Part shown: positions 1 to 8,320 of the stretch, piece after piece
Layout of the letters: every line of letters starts with the position of its first letter
Position numbering within the stretch: the first letter of the stretch is position 1
Source of the DNA: Halobacteriovoraceae bacterium
GTDB taxonomy: Bacteria > Bdellovibrionota > Bacteriovoracia > Bacteriovoracales > Bacteriovoracaceae
DNA: 19,622 bases
Direction of reading: 5' to 3'
Assembly (NCBI GenBank): GCA_018663815.1
Contig: JABJPQ010000089.1
Span: forward strand, 1 to 19,622
Notes under the pieces: generated by a model
The model's database searches: none
Told to the model about the DNA's origin: nothing
What the model saw: the letters and a program-made list of their open reading frames with translations, nothing else
Translations under genes and position numbers: made by a program

Positions 1-2
1 CT

Positions 3-545
3 TTAAAAAGTGATAATTGGGGCTGGCAGTACTATCCTGTTTCATTAACAGGTAAAGAAACAAAAGCCGCTGGTTTTGAATACTTTATCAAACTGACTTT
101 TGAGTACTCATCTACTTGTCCATGTTCTCTTTCTATGGCCAAACAATATGAGCAAGAATTTAGCGAAGGTAAGATCTCTGAGGGCTCTGGTATAGGTGTT
201 CCACACTCCCAAAGATCACAATTAACCTGTACTGCTAAAATCAACCCAGAGCATGAATTTTTTATTGAAGACCTCATTATACTCCTAAAAAAAGCAATTC
301 CAACTGAGACGCAAAGCCTAGTGAAAAGGGTTGATGAGCAAGCTTTTGCCATTCTAAATGGTAGTCACCCAATGTTTGTGGAACATGCAACCAAACGTGT
401 GGCCAAAGTTTTAAACGCGCAAGAAAAAATTCTGGATTGGATTGTTGAATTAGAACATTTAGAGTCTTTGCATAGTCATAATGCGGCCGCTGTTATTTAT
501 AAAGGGGTTGAAAATGGACTACGAGCTGATACAATCTTCTCATGA
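3..545 (+). CDS. folE2: GTP cyclohydrolase FolE2 (type IB), C-terminal part
   Basis: FolE2 converts GTP to 7,8-dihydroneopterin triphosphate, the first step toward folate and queuosine-type precursors, in the cytoplasm. The frame is open from base 3 and continues off the left edge; 180 residues are visible of a family usually 260-310 long. An ATG at 135 lies inside the domain and is not the true start, because the TCPCS cysteine motif (nt 114-128) precedes it in frame. Also visible are PHSQRS (family form is close to AHNQRS), a DEQAF...HPMFVEHATKRVA segment matching the conserved NPKFVED region, and ESLHSHNAAA near the end. The stop overlaps the next start by 4 bases (ATGA), indicating translational coupling. 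FolE2 enzymes are the zinc-independent alternative to FolE. Family assignment is from motif recognition. Confidence 0.9.
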   Translation, partial: LKSDNWGWQYYPVSLTGKETKAAGFEYFIKLTFEYSSTCPCSLSMAKQYEQEFSEGKISEGSGIGVPHSQRSQLTCTAKINPEHEFFIEDLIILLKKAIPTETQSLVKRVDEQAFAILNGSHPMFVEHATKRVAKVLNAQEKILDWIVELEHLESLHSHNAAAVIYKGVENGLRADTIFS

Positions 546-1336
546 AAATTGGAACCTTAAAAAAATTAGAATCAGACCACCAAGATATCGTTCAATACTC
601 ACTCCCTATTGGAGATGAGTTGGTACCCCTTAATGAGCTTATAGGAAAAAAAATAACCCTAGAGCACACAGGTAATATTTATTGCGTTGATACCGGAAAA
701 AAAATCAAACAAAGTTATGGCCAGGGCTATTGTTGGGAATCATTCACGACTCTACCCCAGTGTGATAAGTGTATTTTTCAACCTGAACTATGCCATTATA
801 AAAAGGGAACATGTCGTGATCCTGAGTGGGGGGAAGACTATTGTTTGCAATACCATGTGATTTATATCTCTTTAACTAGCGGATTGAAAGTTGGTATTAC
901 CAGGCAAACGCAAGTTCCTACCCGTTGGATTGATCAAGGAGCGGTGAGTGCCATAAAATTATGTACCGTGAAAGATCGTCTTACCAGTGGGTTGGTGGAA
1001 GTTGAGATAGCTAAGGAGTTAGGTGATAAAACCAATTGGCGTAATATGTTAAAAAATGAGTATGAACAACAAGATCTTGTGGCCGTTAAAGCAAGTATTT
1101 TGGAAAAATTTAAACCATTGCTAGCCAAGTACCAAGTAGAGATCGCAAATGATGATTTGTATACTTTTAACTATCCGGTTGAAAAGTATCCTAGCAAAGT
1201 TACCGCACTTAACTTTGATAAGGAGCCCTTAATAAGTGCGACGTTACTTGGTATTAAAGGTCAGTATCTCATCTTTGATACGGGTGTCATAAATATTAGA
1301 AAATTTCAAGGTTATGAAGTAAAGATTGAGTGTTAG
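542..1336 (+). CDS. DUF2797 family protein
   Basis: This 264-residue protein belongs to DUF2797, a family of unknown function. The recognisable core is QGYC (61-64), CDKC (74-77), PELCHYKKGTC (81-91), WGEDYC (96-101) and then SGLKVGITRQTQVPTRWIDQ (113-132). The last segment is the family hallmark and loosely recalls the GIY-YIG fold (YIS...SGLKVGIT...R), which is only a suggestion. The cysteine cluster implies zinc binding. Compared with the family as I remember it, two CxxC pairs have lost their second Cys (C48-V-D-T51 and C64-W-E-S67). It starts inside the folE2 stop codon and ends directly against the next ATG, so it is part of the folE2-cysS operon. No function can be assigned. Confidence 0.85.
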   Translation: MKIGTLKKLESDHQDIVQYSLPIGDELVPLNELIGKKITLEHTGNIYCVDTGKKIKQSYGQGYCWESFTTLPQCDKCIFQPELCHYKKGTCRDPEWGEDYCLQYHVIYISLTSGLKVGITRQTQVPTRWIDQGAVSAIKLCTVKDRLTSGLVEVEIAKELGDKTNWRNMLKNEYEQQDLVAVKASILEKFKPLLAKYQVEIANDDLYTFNYPVEKYPSKVTALNFDKEPLISATLLGIKGQYLIFDTGVINIRKFQGYEVKIEC

Positions 1337-1909
1337 ATGGAAAATATTTTAATTGCACTAGTTTCTATTTTAAGTTTATTAATTTTAGGCTTGTTTACCA
1401 TTATTGCTATCTTTGTTTACAAGTATATTAAACTAAAAGAGAAGTCTACTGAGCCCGTTGTTTCGTTTCAAGATAAAGTTTCACCAGAGGTATTAGAAGC
1501 TCTTAACGTTGCTAAAACGGCCAGGCCAAATATTATCGGTGAATTTTGTATTGATCATCCTGATCTTTACGCCAAAGGTACTTGTGCCATCTCAAATGAA
1601 GCTTATTGTGAATTATGCCTAACCAAAGAAGAAGAGATTAAAGTTGCTCGTAAGTTCTTAGACTTGTTATTAGACACTGAATGGGAAGAGCTCTATATGG
1701 TAAATAACACTGTCATTGGTGCGGATAAGCTCAATGAGCTTTTTAAGCTAAAAAAACAAATGTGGCATGATGATCAAATACCGATGGTGGCACATAAACA
1801 ATTTAAGCTTAATGTGGAAGATGATAAAATCGAAACTTACACATTACTCAAATCAAGGGTGGTAGATAAAGATCAACTCTTAGAGAAATTTAAATTTTTA
1901 AAGAACTAG
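1337..1909 (+). CDS. Membrane-anchored protein with degenerate B-box-like zinc finger
   Basis: This 190-residue protein starts on the base after the preceding stop codon. Residues 4-29 form one strongly hydrophobic membrane segment followed by a basic stretch (KYIKLKEK), so the rest probably faces the cytoplasm. Residues 71-94 carry C71-x2-H74-x8-C83 and C91-x2-C94, the spacing of the small bacterial B-box-type zinc finger (CxxHP...A...C..C....C..C). The Cys expected at position 86 is Ser, so one ligand is missing. The remainder is charged and helical with no motif I recognise. Its position between a DUF2797 gene and cysS is operonic but gives no clear role. It is best described as a hypothetical membrane protein with a zinc-finger remnant. 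Confidence 0.75.
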   Translation: MENILIALVSILSLLILGLFTIIAIFVYKYIKLKEKSTEPVVSFQDKVSPEVLEALNVAKTARPNIIGEFCIDHPDLYAKGTCAISNEAYCELCLTKEEEIKVARKFLDLLLDTEWEELYMVNNTVIGADKLNELFKLKKQMWHDDQIPMVAHKQFKLNVEDDKIETYTLLKSRVVDKDQLLEKFKFLKN

Positions 1910-1917
1910 GAAATATT

Positions 1918-3381
1918 ATGTCTCAAGTAATTTATAATTCATTAACAGGTAAAAAAGAAAAATTTATTCCGTTAACAGAGAACGAAGTGAAAATGTATCT
2001 TTGCGGTCCAACGGTTTATGATTTTTTACATATTGGTAATTTTAGAGGGGCCATTACTTTTAACCTTATTCGAAATTGGCTGGAGTCAAATGGGCATAAA
2101 GTAACTTTTGTTTATAACTATACTGATGTGGACGATAAAATTATTAAGCGGGCTAATGATGAAGGTGTCGATACAAGTGTTATCACTGAACGCTTTATAG
2201 CTGAGTTTGAAAAAGACTTTAATACTTTAGGGCTAAAACCTCATAGTTTTAATCCGCGAGTTTCTGAGCATATGCATGATATCGTAGCTATGGTTGAGAA
2301 AATAATTTCAAATGGGCATGCATACGTTGTGGACGGAGAAGTCATTTACGATACAGCAACCTTTGGTGAATATGGAAGATTGGCTAAGCGCAACTTAGAT
2401 GAACTTGAAGCGGGAAAGCGTGTTGCCGTCGATGATAAAAAGAAAAGGCCTCAAGATTTTGTATTGTGGAAACCGGCCAAACCAGGGGAGCCTTCATGGG
2501 ATTCTCCTTGGGGAAAAGGTCGGCCTGGGTGGCATATTGAATGTTCAGCGATGGTTAAAGCCATTCTTGGAGATACGATTGACATTCACGGTGGGGGAGT
2601 TGATTTATTATTTCCTCATCATGAAAATGAGATAGCTCAAAGTGAAGCATGTAATTGTACTAAGTATGCAAATTTTTGGGTGCATAATGAGTTTATCAAT
2701 TTCGGTGCCGAAAAAATGAGTAAGTCTTTGGGCAATGTTATTACGGCCAGAAATTTTATGGAAAAATATGATGCTGAGATTTTAAAATATTTATTTTTAT
2801 CAGCTCACTACCGAACTCAAATGAGTATTACGGATGATAAATTACTTCAAACCATATCAGCTTTAGTTCGCATTTACTCCGCACTTGAATTGGCACAGCA
2901 AACTGTAAATGAAGTAAATGATGAAGCTGTAAGTGATGCTGGTTTCGATAAGAAATTAGCAGGCTTTGATAGTAAAATTAAAAAAGCTCTTAATGATGAT
3001 TTTAACTCAGCTGAGTTAATTTCTTTTGTTTTTGAAGCTGTTAGGACCTTTAATGCTCTTGGTTTTGCCAATAAGAAGAAAAAAAATGCCACCCATAAAG
3101 GAGCCTCACAAATCTTTTTAGAGTGGATGAAAAAGTATGGCGATATGAGTGCTTTGTTTAACTCTGAGCCTTCACCCATGCTTAATCGACTTGATGAAAT
3201 TTTGATTGAGATGAGAAATATTGATAAAGAAAAAGTTGAAACACTTGTGCAACAAAGAAATACAGCTCGTGAGCAAAAAGACTGGACCCTGGCCGATACG
3301 ATTAGAGTTGAGTTAGAAACAATTGGTGTAGAGCTTTTTGATGGGCATGAGCGCGGTTGGAAGGTCAAAGTTAATGAATAA
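1918..3381 (+). CDS. cysS: Cysteinyl-tRNA synthetase
   Basis: CysS charges tRNA-Cys with cysteine using ATP, as a class I aminoacyl-tRNA synthetase in the cytoplasm. At 487 residues it has normal length. The HIGH-type motif is HIGN (38-41), preceded by zinc ligand C29 in LCGPTVYD; GWHIECSAM and FPHHENEIAQSEAC supply the other zinc ligands. The KMSKS loop is intact at 266-270, and the C-terminal DALR/anticodon-binding region ends in HERGWKVK. The ATG at 1918 follows an AGGA-type ribosome site eight bases after the previous gene. The phosphatase gene begins within its last codons. Nothing is unusual in the protein itself. Confidence 0.98.
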   Translation: MSQVIYNSLTGKKEKFIPLTENEVKMYLCGPTVYDFLHIGNFRGAITFNLIRNWLESNGHKVTFVYNYTDVDDKIIKRANDEGVDTSVITERFIAEFEKDFNTLGLKPHSFNPRVSEHMHDIVAMVEKIISNGHAYVVDGEVIYDTATFGEYGRLAKRNLDELEAGKRVAVDDKKKRPQDFVLWKPAKPGEPSWDSPWGKGRPGWHIECSAMVKAILGDTIDIHGGGVDLLFPHHENEIAQSEACNCTKYANFWVHNEFINFGAEKMSKSLGNVITARNFMEKYDAEILKYLFLSAHYRTQMSITDDKLLQTISALVRIYSALELAQQTVNEVNDEAVSDAGFDKKLAGFDSKIKKALNDDFNSAELISFVFEAVRTFNALGFANKKKKNATHKGASQIFLEWMKKYGDMSALFNSEPSPMLNRLDEILIEMRNIDKEKVETLVQQRNTAREQKDWTLADTIRVELETIGVELFDGHERGWKVKVNE

Positions 3382-3856
3382 AACGAAAGTTTTATTTGTT
3401 TGTTTGGGAAATATTTGTAGGTCCCCTGCGGCGGATGCCATCTTTAATCAATTGGTGAGTGAAAAAAACTTACAACATATATTTGAAATTGATTCCGCTG
3501 GAACTAGTGCTCATCACGAGGGCGAGCAAGCAGATGCGCGCATGCGTGAAGCAGGGCTTCGAAGATCTTTGTCTATCCCCTCTATTTCACGACAACTTGT
3601 AGTTCAAGATTTAGAACACTACGATTATATCATTGTGATGGATGATTCCAATTACCAAAATGTTTTAAAGCTGGACACTGCCAACAAGTATAGTGGTAAG
3701 GTTTTGAAAATGACTGACTATGCATCAGATGAGTTTAAGCACTTTGATGCGGTTCCTGACCCTTATTTTGGAGGAGAGGAAGGTTTTGAAAAAGTTCTTG
3801 ATTTGCTAGAAAATACAAATTTGGGTTTACTGGAAAGCCTCGTTCGTACTGATTAA
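3374..3856 (+). CDS. Low-molecular-weight protein tyrosine phosphatase
   Basis: This cytoplasmic phosphatase (160 residues, normal for the family) hydrolyses phosphotyrosine through a cysteinyl-phosphate intermediate. The P-loop VCLGNICRSP places the nucleophile at C10 and the phosphate-binding arginine at R16. The general-acid loop DPYFGG places Asp at 129. I chose the ATG at 3374, which begins MNKTKVLFVC, the usual family N-terminus. An upstream TTG at 3338 would add twelve residues with no family match and overlap cysS further. The start lies 8 bases inside cysS with a GGAAGG-like ribosome site, so translation is probably coupled. Arsenate reductase is a related fold, but the spacing and DPYFGG fit LMW-PTP better. 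Confidence 0.93.
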   Translation: MNKTKVLFVCLGNICRSPAADAIFNQLVSEKNLQHIFEIDSAGTSAHHEGEQADARMREAGLRRSLSIPSISRQLVVQDLEHYDYIIVMDDSNYQNVLKLDTANKYSGKVLKMTDYASDEFKHFDAVPDPYFGGEEGFEKVLDLLENTNLGLLESLVRTD

Positions 3857-3871
3857 TATTTACCCAAATCT

Positions 3872-5620
3872 CTAATTAGCATTAATAGTTTCATATAAAA
3901 TATTTATAAATGAGGGGTGAATATCTTCGTTTCCACAGGTACTGATTGTCGGTGTCATATGGTTTGGAAAAAGAATTTCTACTAGGGTAAGTACTTGACT
4001 GCGCTTTGATTTCTCAAGACTCTTAAGAAGATATTCTAGCTTATTTGTAATTACGTCAAAACCAATATTATTAATCCGGTTCGTCTCATCTGTTGAAATT
4101 ACTTCTTGGCAAAGCTCATTTGTTGTATTCAGTAGTGAGGTTAAGGTTGTTATGTCGTTGTTTGAAAAAAAAGACGGAGCCAAAGAGCTGATTGTTTCTT
4201 TTTCATTTGCATTTAGTTTTTGCAATTTAAACACGAGGTGATCGTATGAAAAACTCATTGCTATGCTCTCTAACTCGTTATCAAAAAGTACATTTGAGAA
4301 TTCATTTTGGGTTAAACTTTTAGAGGTTTCATGTTTATGACTTGTATTGTTTAGTCGAGTTGGCTCCTTTATTTTTAGAGAAGCCTTGTTTACTTTTTCA
4401 ATATTGATCCTAGGAAGTTGTAGATGGGCCCCAACAAGGGCGTGATCAGAGGGATAAGAGGTGACCGAGCTATATTCCGTTGAGTTTCCTTTTAAATAGG
4501 TGGAGATCGTTTTAAATTTATCATTAAGTAGAGTGTTATTATCTTCGTATTCACTAGTGAAAATATAATCTATTCTTCTGGAGTTTGTTTGAGCCAGGTC
4601 GGGGTTATTTAAAGGTTGCGAGACTTTGTTAGAAGATTTTGTTGGTTTTAACCTTGTCTCACTATTCATACTACTAAGGTTGCATGTGGGTAATCGAAAG
4701 CTATTTGAGATTTGCTCTTTAGAGCACAAAATATCTTTTAAGGGAAAGAGATTCATCGTTTGCTTCTTTATTTCAGTTGGAATAACAATTTTTTCTTGTG
4801 GGCTTTTTAGTATGAATTCATTATTGTCATCTAGCTTTGGGGTTTCTAGTAGAGATATTGCTGAAGAAATTGAACTTGCATTGAAATCACCAACAATAAT
4901 CTTTGGTATAAAAAGATTAAATGATTTTTCATCCCATATTTTTCTAAGAAGAACTTGGGTTTGCTTAACTCTTCCAATAGCACTTTTACTAGTTAAGTGT
5001 GTATTAACAAAGTACAGGGGTTGCTGAGTTTGTTTATCGCGAAGATGAACCCATGTTGCAATTCTAGCGTAAGAACTCTCTTTGAATTTCTTTTTATAGT
5101 TGGGAGCAAAGTTTTCTATTTTTTTGTCTGAGTAGTACCAAAACGTATCCCATGTTATAACCTCAAAGCGAGACTTGTTAACAACAATAGGGTTAAACTC
5201 ATCATTGGATCGGTTTTTACCTGAAATAAGGCAATATTTTTTCTCTAAGAGATTGAGGTTTTTTGTTTGTTGCTTAATCGATCTTAATTGTTCATGTGAA
5301 ACTTCTTGCATACCAATTAAATCGGGCAACTCATCTTTTTCTTTGTCTGCACAAGAATTATCCAAACAAAGAGTTTTATAAATTTCAAACTTTCTGATAT
5401 TCCATTTTTCAATATGATCTCGCTTAGATTCAAGATTGTTTTTTAAAATATTATAACTAATAACATGAACATTTTTTTTCTCCTGAGTGGGATGAGAGCG
5501 TTCAATGTTTTGAGTCTCTAGATTTTTTTTTATTTTACAAGTGATGATGGGATTTTTTTCACAGCTGATAATAGTCAGCACCAGGCAAATAAGTAAAGTA
5601 AACTTTGTTTTTCTACACAT
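3872..5620 (-). CDS. Endonuclease/exonuclease/phosphatase (EEP) family lipoprotein
   Basis: This 582-residue lipoprotein begins with a basic N-terminus, a hydrophobic core and the lipobox LTIISC, with C20 as the lipidated residue. The EEP (DNase I/sphingomyelinase-like) domain spans about 50-402 and its catalytic markers are present: SYN (N57), MQEV (E106), NTHLTS (H208), VGDFNAS (D245, N247), RIDYIF (D351) and SDHA (D392, H393). It is therefore predicted to be a metal-dependent phosphodiesterase anchored in the envelope; whether the substrate is nucleic acid, phospholipid or inositol phosphate cannot be told. Residues 403-582 form a polar extra region I cannot assign. There is no Shine-Dalgarno sequence; a TATAAT hexamer ends 7 bases before the ATG. 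An insertion sequence begins about 60 bases upstream. Confidence 0.88.
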   Translation of the reverse strand: MCRKTKFTLLICLVLTIISCEKNPIITCKIKKNLETQNIERSHPTQEKKNVHVISYNILKNNLESKRDHIEKWNIRKFEIYKTLCLDNSCADKEKDELPDLIGMQEVSHEQLRSIKQQTKNLNLLEKKYCLISGKNRSNDEFNPIVVNKSRFEVITWDTFWYYSDKKIENFAPNYKKKFKESSYARIATWVHLRDKQTQQPLYFVNTHLTSKSAIGRVKQTQVLLRKIWDEKSFNLFIPKIIVGDFNASSISSAISLLETPKLDDNNEFILKSPQEKIVIPTEIKKQTMNLFPLKDILCSKEQISNSFRLPTCNLSSMNSETRLKPTKSSNKVSQPLNNPDLAQTNSRRIDYIFTSEYEDNNTLLNDKFKTISTYLKGNSTEYSSVTSYPSDHALVGAHLQLPRINIEKVNKASLKIKEPTRLNNTSHKHETSKSLTQNEFSNVLFDNELESIAMSFSYDHLVFKLQKLNANEKETISSLAPSFFSNNDITTLTSLLNTTNELCQEVISTDETNRINNIGFDVITNKLEYLLKSLEKSKRSQVLTLVEILFPNHMTPTISTCGNEDIHPSFINILYETINAN

Positions 5621-5687
5621 ACTGTAAATTATAGTCTTAAGGATGCTGTGAAAGATTTCTTCTCGTAATAATTACAGACCTGTATAA

Positions 5688-5737
5688 ATTCTGGTCGATT
5701 ATGTCCTACTCTTATTTCTGAGCGAAAATGTCCTATT
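5688..5737 (+). repeat. Left-end IS repeats L1 and L2
   Basis: L1 (5688-5710) and L2 (5715-5737) are related 23-bp units in the same orientation, spaced 27 bases apart. They share the pattern TTCTG..CGA...TGTCCTA. L2 matches the reverse complement of the right outer repeat at 20 of 23 positions. They are presumably transposase-binding sites. Confidence 0.7.
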
Positions 5738-5785
5738 CAATAAAATTTATATACCCTGATTCCATACACTTATCAGGGAAGTTGA

Positions 5786-6946
5786 ATGGGGAAAGTCACG
5801 ATGTCACAAAGAGAACTTAAGCATTATCGCCTGGCAATGGAGGTTATTGATGGAAAATTAACTATCGTTGACTACGCAATCCAAATAAATAAATCTTACC
5901 GGCAGGCTCAGAGGATTATTAAAAAAGTAAAAGACAAGGGATCTCTCGGTGCTCTTCATGGTAATGCTGGTAGTATTCCACACAATAAAACTCCGCAGGA
6001 ATTAGAGGTTCAATTAGTCGATTTATTAAGACACAAATACCGAAATTTTAACCTTACTCACTTTAGAGAAAAAATTGAAAAACTTGAAAAGATTAGAATC
6101 AAAAAAGATGCCCTTCATGTAATTGCAAAAAGACATGGCCTAGTAAAACATCCAAAGCGAAGAGGTCGCAGGAGCCACAAACCTAGACCTAGACTTCCCA
6201 AGGAAGGAATGATGATTCAGTTTGATGGGAGTAATCATCTTTGGTTTGGAGAGGATAAAACAGATTTGATTGGAGGTATTGATGATGCAACTGGGATTGT
6301 TGTTGCAGCTGAGTTTTTCTATGGTGAAACTTCAAATCATTGTCTTAAAGTTATTCGAGAAATCGTTGATAACTACGGGCTACCAGAAAGTTTTTATATG
6401 GATCAAGCTGGAATATTTGGAAAAAAAGATCAAGAGTCTGAGTCACAAATATCAAGAGCATTTGATCAAACAGGAATACGTTTAATACTTGCGGGTTCAT
6501 CACAAGCTAAGGGGCGTATAGAGAGACTCTGGAGAACTTTTCAAGATCGTTTGATAGCAGAGTTAGACTTTTATAATATAACTGACTTTGATGAGGCCAA
6601 TAAGTTTTTAAAAGAAACATTTATTCCTGAATATAATTTGAAATTTTCAGTTGAAGCAGAAGAACTAGAAAAGTCTTATCGAAAGAACGTCTTTGGTAAC
6701 CTTGATATTATTTTTTGTAAAAAAGTTAGGCGTAAAATCATGGTTGGGAATGTGTTTAGTTGGGATAACGTGAGTTGGGTGGTAGATGAAAAAAATTGTT
6801 TTTATGGAAGAGAGATAAATATAAATTATCATCTCGATGGAAGCTATAGCTTTGATATAATGGGCAGAAAAGTTCAATGCAAGGTCTCAAATCGAAAAAG
6901 GTTAAGTGATTATGGAGATAAGTCGAAGTTAAGAAAAAGTGCTTAA
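5786..6946 (+). CDS. ISNCY-family transposase (DDE integrase core)
   Basis: This 386-residue transposase has an N-terminal helix-turn-helix (about 25-45) for end binding, a basic linker (120-138, rich in K and R) and an RNase H-like DDE core. The core carries MIQFDGSNHLWF (D147), IGGIDDATG (163-170), FYMDQAGIF (D206) and SQAKGRIERLW (E246), the signature order of ISDol1-like ISNCY transposases. The catalytic triad and reading frame are intact. Two starts are possible: ATG 5786 after AGGGAAG, or ATG 5801 after GGGGAAAG, both well spaced. It is alone between the terminal repeats. IS481 is a more distant alternative, but the QFDGS...GGIDDATG arrangement favours ISNCY. Confidence 0.9.
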   Translation: MGKVTMSQRELKHYRLAMEVIDGKLTIVDYAIQINKSYRQAQRIIKKVKDKGSLGALHGNAGSIPHNKTPQELEVQLVDLLRHKYRNFNLTHFREKIEKLEKIRIKKDALHVIAKRHGLVKHPKRRGRRSHKPRPRLPKEGMMIQFDGSNHLWFGEDKTDLIGGIDDATGIVVAAEFFYGETSNHCLKVIREIVDNYGLPESFYMDQAGIFGKKDQESESQISRAFDQTGIRLILAGSSQAKGRIERLWRTFQDRLIAELDFYNITDFDEANKFLKETFIPEYNLKFSVEAEELEKSYRKNVFGNLDIIFCKKVRRKIMVGNVFSWDNVSWVVDEKNCFYGREININYHLDGSYSFDIMGRKVQCKVSNRKRLSDYGDKSKLRKSA

Positions 6947-6951
6947 ATCAC

Positions 6952-6999
6952 AATAGGCCACTTTCGCTCCGAAATTAATAGGACACAATCGCTCAGAAA
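6952..6999 (-). repeat. Right-end IS repeats R2 and R1
   Basis: R2 (6952-6974) and R1 (6977-6999), read on the minus strand, begin TTTCGGAGCG and TTTCTGAGCG and end GGCCTATT and GTCCTATT. They are 25 bases apart, slightly closer than the left pair. Together with L1 and L2 they give the element paired repeats at both ends in inverted orientation. Confidence 0.7.
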
Positions 7000-7078
7000 C
7001 AACAAATGTTACTGTGATTGTTTAAAAATTTGACACCAATAAATAATATTTATGAGTTAAGAATATATTAGTATTCAA

Positions 7079-7690
7079 CTACTTAGCCATAAAAGGGAGT
7101 CTTTCAAAAACTAAAAGTCTATTATTTGCAGGCATCTCAAAGTCTTCTAAAAATTTAAAACCAAACTTTACCATCGACTGGTTAACATCTTCAAAGTTTC
7201 TAATTCCTGATCTTAGGTCTCTCTCTTTTAACCACTTATTAAACTGTTCATTACTATCAGAAGTAAAGTTTCCATTGTAATTAAAAGGTCCATAAAAAAA
7301 TGCTAAAGATCCTTCTCGTAACCTTTTACCTAACAATTTAAAAAGACATTTGTTTTCTTTCCACGACATAATATGCAAAGTATTTGCGGTAAAAACATAA
7401 TCAAACGCCCCTTTGGGAAAATCGTCATTGCCTACTTTTAAAACAACAGGACCTAAAAGGTTTTTTAATTGAGCTTCTTTAAGCCATAGCTTTATTTGGG
7501 TTTGGCTTTCCCGTGTATCTGAAGTTGTCCACTGAACCTGAGGAAGTTTCTCAGCAAAATAGACAGCGTGTTGCCCATTGCCACTTCCAATTTCAAGCAG
7601 TTTCCCCTTGCTGATATATTTTTTTAAAATATCAAAGATAGGTTCTTTATTACGTTCTACTGAGGGTGCAAAGGATTTTGTCATAGTCAT
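7079..7690 (-). CDS. DUF938 family SAM-dependent methyltransferase
   Basis: This 203-residue cytoplasmic protein belongs to DUF938, a class I methyltransferase-like family of unknown substrate. Residues 7-17 (FAPSVERNKEP) are the family hallmark. SAM-binding motif I is LLEIGSGNGQHAVYFA (31-46), an SD pair follows at the end of strand 2, and the C-terminus has PANNRLLVFER, also typical. Length is normal. Two starts (MTM at residues 1 and 3) are possible and neither has a clear Shine-Dalgarno sequence. It is divergent from yajQ across 53 bases, so the two promoters must overlap. The insertion sequence lies directly downstream. Confidence 0.9.
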   Translation of the reverse strand: MTMTKSFAPSVERNKEPIFDILKKYISKGKLLEIGSGNGQHAVYFAEKLPQVQWTTSDTRESQTQIKLWLKEAQLKNLLGPVVLKVGNDDFPKGAFDYVFTANTLHIMSWKENKCLFKLLGKRLREGSLAFFYGPFNYNGNFTSDSNEQFNKWLKERDLRSGIRNFEDVNQSMVKFGFKFLEDFEMPANNRLLVFERLPFMAK

Positions 7691-7743
7691 TTTAAGATAT
7701 ATTGCTACAATGTCTTTGACAATAGTATTTCAGGAGAAAACAT

Positions 7744-8232
7744 ATGCCCTCATTTGACCTCGTCTCAACAATGGATATTGGTGAGTTAAAAAATGCTCTC
7801 AACATGGCCACCAAACAAATATCTGGTCGTTACGACTTTAAAGGATCAAAGTGCGCCATTGAAATGAGAAATGACGCTGAATTAAAAATAACAGGTGATA
7901 CTGAATATCAAGTTCAAGCAGCTCTGGAAATACTCTATCAAAGTATGGGAAAAAGAAATCTTGGAATAAAAGGACTTGAGCCCCAAGATGTTGCTCCAAC
8001 AGGAAATCAACTCTACAAACAAGAAATTATTATCCATAACGGTATTGATAAAAACAAGGCTAAAACGATTAATAAGCTAATTAAGGATTCTAAGTTTAAA
8101 GTCAGTTCACAATACCTAGATGAAAAAATCCGTGTTACTGGGAAAAAAATCGATGATCTTCAAGGTGTTTTCCAAATGTTAAAAAATCATAAAGATGTTA
8201 ATATTGCATTAGCGATGGAAAATATGAAGTAA
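7744..8232 (+). CDS. yajQ: YajQ family nucleotide-binding protein
   Basis: YajQ (UPF0234) proteins are small cytoplasmic proteins of two ferredoxin-like subdomains that bind nucleotides; a Xanthomonas member acts as a cyclic di-GMP effector. The N-terminal PSFDLVSTMDIGELKNA, the SGRYDFKGS segment (27-35) and the VTGKKIDDLQ...LK region near the end are diagnostic. At 162 residues it has standard length. The ATG at 7744 follows a clear AGGAG site. A hairpin with a T-run after the gene probably ends its transcript. Whether this copy senses cyclic di-GMP is not determined by the sequence. Confidence 0.96.
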   Translation: MPSFDLVSTMDIGELKNALNMATKQISGRYDFKGSKCAIEMRNDAELKITGDTEYQVQAALEILYQSMGKRNLGIKGLEPQDVAPTGNQLYKQEIIIHNGIDKNKAKTINKLIKDSKFKVSSQYLDEKIRVTGKKIDDLQGVFQMLKNHKDVNIALAMENMK

Positions 8233-8320
8233 TTCTACCGCATGCTTCAACTTACAACTTACAACTTAAATCACACCATATTATAAGAAAGTGCATTCAT
8301 ATAATGACTACTCATTTAGT

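Larger units (their letters stand above)
5681..7004 (+). mobile_element. Insertion sequence, ISNCY (ISDol1-like) type
   Basis: A single transposase gene is flanked by related 23-bp repeats in inverted orientation, two at each end. The outermost recognisable repeats are 5688-5710 and 6977-6999. TGT (5681) and ACA (ending 7004) just outside them suggest the tips, but the exact ends are uncertain and I could not find a convincing target duplication. The transposase frame is intact, so the element may be functional. It lies between two minus-strand genes and may have separated the EEP lipoprotein from its original upstream sequence. Confidence 0.75.

Noticed and set aside
2874..3368. Long open frame antisense to cysS
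   Set aside because: It lies entirely within a certain cysS gene, lacks a ribosome site and its product is a low-complexity Ser/Leu/Lys protein typical of a shadow frame.
5660..7020. Target-site duplication around the insertion sequence
   Set aside because: Only a TTAC (5672-5675 and 7009-7012) is shared, and using it does not improve the match of the element tips. It is too short to support.
7716..7744. TTGACA before yajQ as a -35 box
   Set aside because: At 17-base spacing its -10 would cover the yajQ start codon, and the gene has a normal ribosome site that needs a leader. The real promoter is probably further upstream in the 53-base gap.
8249..8268. Short tandem AACTTAC repeat after yajQ
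   Set aside because: Fewer than three full 7-base units in AT-rich non-coding DNA; no evidence of function.
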